The position numbers and the translations under genes are program-made. From Xanthostigma xanthostigma (taxonomy: Eukaryota > Arthropoda > Insecta > Raphidioptera > Raphidiidae), in contig OY754470.1 in NCBI GenBank assembly GCA_963575645.1, positions 33,152,501 through 33,216,500 of the forward strand: DNA of 64,000 bases, written 5' to 3'. Position 1 is the first letter of the stretch. Every line of letters begins with the position of its first letter. The notes under the pieces were generated by a model that saw only the letters and a list, made by a program, of their open reading frames with translations, searched no databases and had not been told where the DNA came from. Shown here one piece after another: positions 61,850-64,000 of the stretch.

Positions 61850-64000
61850 AAAATGCAAACTGCTTATTAACCATTATTTTAACGCTGACAAGCAGTTTTT
61901 ACATGCTTTACGACAATTAGGTGCAAATGAGTCCTTATATGCAAAATTGCTTTATTTCATGAGATTAAGTCTATTTACACTATAACATTCAGGTTTGGAT
62001 CATTCTCTCATAAGAAAATGCAAACTGCATATTAACCATTATTTTAACGCATACAAGCAGTTTTTACATGCTTTATGACAATTAGGGGCAAATGAGTCCT
62101 TATAGACAAAATTGCTTTATATCATAAAGGTAAGTCTATTGACACTATAACATTCAGGTTTGGATCATTCTCTCATAAGAAAATGCAAACTGCATATTAA
62201 CCATTATTTAAACGCAGACAAGCAGTTTTTACATGCTTTACGACAATTAGGTGCAAATGAGTCTTTATAGGCAAAATTGCTTTTATAACATGAGGGTAAG
62301 TCTATTTACACTATAACAGTCAGGTTTGGATCATTCTCTCATAAGAAAATGCAAACTGCATATTAACCATTATTTAAACGCAGACAAGCAGTTTTTATAT
62401 GCTTCACGACAATTGCGTGCAAATGAGTCCTTATAGGCAAAATTGCTTTATTTTACAAAGGTAAGTCTATTTTCACTATAACATTCAGGTTTGGATCATT
62501 CTCTCATAAGAAAATGCAAACTGCATATTATACATTATTTTAACGCATACAAGCAGTTTTTACATGCTTTATGACAATAAGGGGCAAATGAGTCCTTATA
62601 GGCTAAATTGCTTTATTTCATGAAGGTAAGTCTATTTATACTATAACATTCAGGTTTGGATCATTCTCTCATAAGAAAATGCAAACTGCATATTAACCAT
62701 TATTTTAACGCTGACAAGCAGTTTTTACATGCTTTATGACAATTAGGGGCAAATGAGTCCTTATAGGCAAAATTGCTTTATTTCATAAAGGTAAGTCTAT
62801 TTACACTATAACATTCAGGTTTGGATCATTCTCTCATAAGAAAATGCAAACTGCATATTTACCATTATTTTAACGCATACAAGCAGTTTTTACATGCTTT
62901 ATGACAATTAGATGCAAATGAGTCCTTATAGGCAAAATTGCTTTATTTCATTAAGGTAAGTCTATTTACACTATAACATTCAGGTTTGGTTCATTCTCTC
63001 ATAAGAAAATGCAAACTGCATATTAACCATTATTTTAACGCAGACAAGCAGTTTTTACATGGTTCACGACAATTGCGTGCAAATGAGTCCTTATAGGCAA
63101 AATTGCTTTGTTTTACAAAGGTAAGTCTATTTACACTATAACATTCAGGTTTGGATCATTCTCTCAAAAGAAAATGCAAACTGCATATTAACCATTATTT
63201 TAACGCATACAAGCAGTTTTTACATGCTTTATGACAATTAGGGGCAAATGAGTCCTTATAGGCAAAATTGCTTTATTTCATGAAGATAAGTCTATTTACA
63301 CTATAACATTCAGGTTTGGATCATTCTCTCATAAGAAAATGCAAACTGCATATTAACCATTATTTTAACGCATACAAGCAGTTTTTACATGCTTTATGAC
63401 AATTAGATGCAAATGAGTCCTTATAGGCAAAATGGCTTTATTTCATTAAGGTAAGTCTATTTACACTATAACATTCAGGTTTGGATCATTCTCTCATAAG
63501 AAAATGCAAACTGCTTATTAACCATTATTTTAACGCTGACAAGCAGTTTTTACATGCTTTACGACAATTAGGTGCAAATGAGTCCTTATAGGCAAAAGTG
63601 CTTTATTTCATGAGATTAAGTCTATTTACACTATAACATTCAGGTTTGGATCATTCTCTCATAAGAAAATGCAAACTGCATATTAACCATTATTTTAACG
63701 CATACAAGCAGTTTTTACATGCTTTATGACAATTAGGGGCAAATGAGTCCTTATAGGCAAAATTGCTTTATATCATAAAGGTAAGTCTATTGACACTATA
63801 ACATTCAGGTTTGGATCATTCTCTCATAAGAAAATGCAAACTGCATATTAACCATTATTTAAACGCAGACAAGCAGTTTTTACATGCTTTACGACAATTA
63901 GGTGCAAATGAGTCTTTATAGGCAAAATTGCTTTTATAACATGAGGGTAAGTCTATTTACACTATAACAGTCAGGTTTGGATCATTCTCTCATAAGAAAA
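61850..64000 (-). repeat. 10-mer higher-order repeat (1651 bp), second copy cut by window end
   Basis: TGCTTATTAA at 61861 and 63512, and GCTTTTATAACATG at 62279 and 63930, are both 1651 bp apart (10 x 165 plus 1). The first copy also matches 58.2-59 kb at 3637 bp. Cut by the window edge. Confidence 0.8.

Larger units (their letters stand above)
37951..64000 (-). repeat. 165-bp satellite array, reverse block
   Basis: The same monomer in inverted orientation, about 158 copies, running to the window end. The marker here reads CAAATGAGTCCTTATAGGC. Several long duplications are nested in it and are listed separately. Short 60-67 codon frames starting MDHSLIRK or MLYFVRVS are satellite reading frames, not genes. 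Confidence 0.97.

Noticed and set aside
1..64000. CENP-B box (TTCG....A..CGGG core) in the satellite
   Set aside because: The monomer consensus contains no CGGG, so the canonical box is absent.

Overview
This window is eukaryotic heterochromatin and holds no intact protein-coding gene. It is an A+T-rich array of a 165-bp satellite monomer, roughly 280 copies, interrupted by one 17.7-kb palindromic insertion. LINE (non-LTR retrotransposon) debris, tRNA-like modules, GA and CA microsatellites and tandem satellite point to an animal genome, probably an invertebrate. I cannot name the species.

Layout. (1) 1-14078: satellite in the orientation called forward here, including a tandem pair of near-identical 3804-bp higher-order repeats (23 monomers each) at 1900-5703 and 5704-9507, plus a partial third copy. 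(2) 14079-31755: a palindrome of two 8.8-kb arms that differ almost only in homopolymer and microsatellite length. It is flanked by a 6-bp direct duplication, CGTAAA. Removing the insertion with one CGTAAA restores an exact 165-bp monomer, and two satellite paralogs inside the window (3661 and 7465) show the uninterrupted site. (3) 31756-37950: forward satellite resumes in phase. (4) 37951-64000: the satellite runs in the opposite orientation; the switch is a fold-back junction at 37893/37951. The inverted part has its own nested higher-order duplications (about 990, 1651, 3466, 3637 and 4621-4628 bp, and 11.7 kb).

Inside the palindrome, each arm read from the centre outward has: a diverged 119-bp central zone; a CA/GT tract; about 0.5 kb of unassigned sequence with a possible retroelement tail; an internally deleted LINE ORF1 fragment; three tandem LINE units of about 1.4-1.7 kb carrying broken AP-type endonuclease (EN) and the EN-to-RT linker; the start of a reverse transcriptase; a second, longer ORF1 fragment; two tRNA-like modules fused to LINE sequence; a GA-rich tract; and a 362-bp end module that is more G+C-rich and unlike the rest. 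All LINE reading frames are broken and nothing here could move itself.

The most interesting object is the palindrome. Its 5'-AG...CT-3' inverted termini, 6-bp target duplication and 15-20 kb size class recall Polinton/Maverick elements, but the interior shows no Polinton gene. It may be a giant fold-back element mobilised in trans. The array polarity switch is a second, independent inverted structure. Most short ORFs in the window come from the satellite, homopolymers or microsatellites and are not genes.
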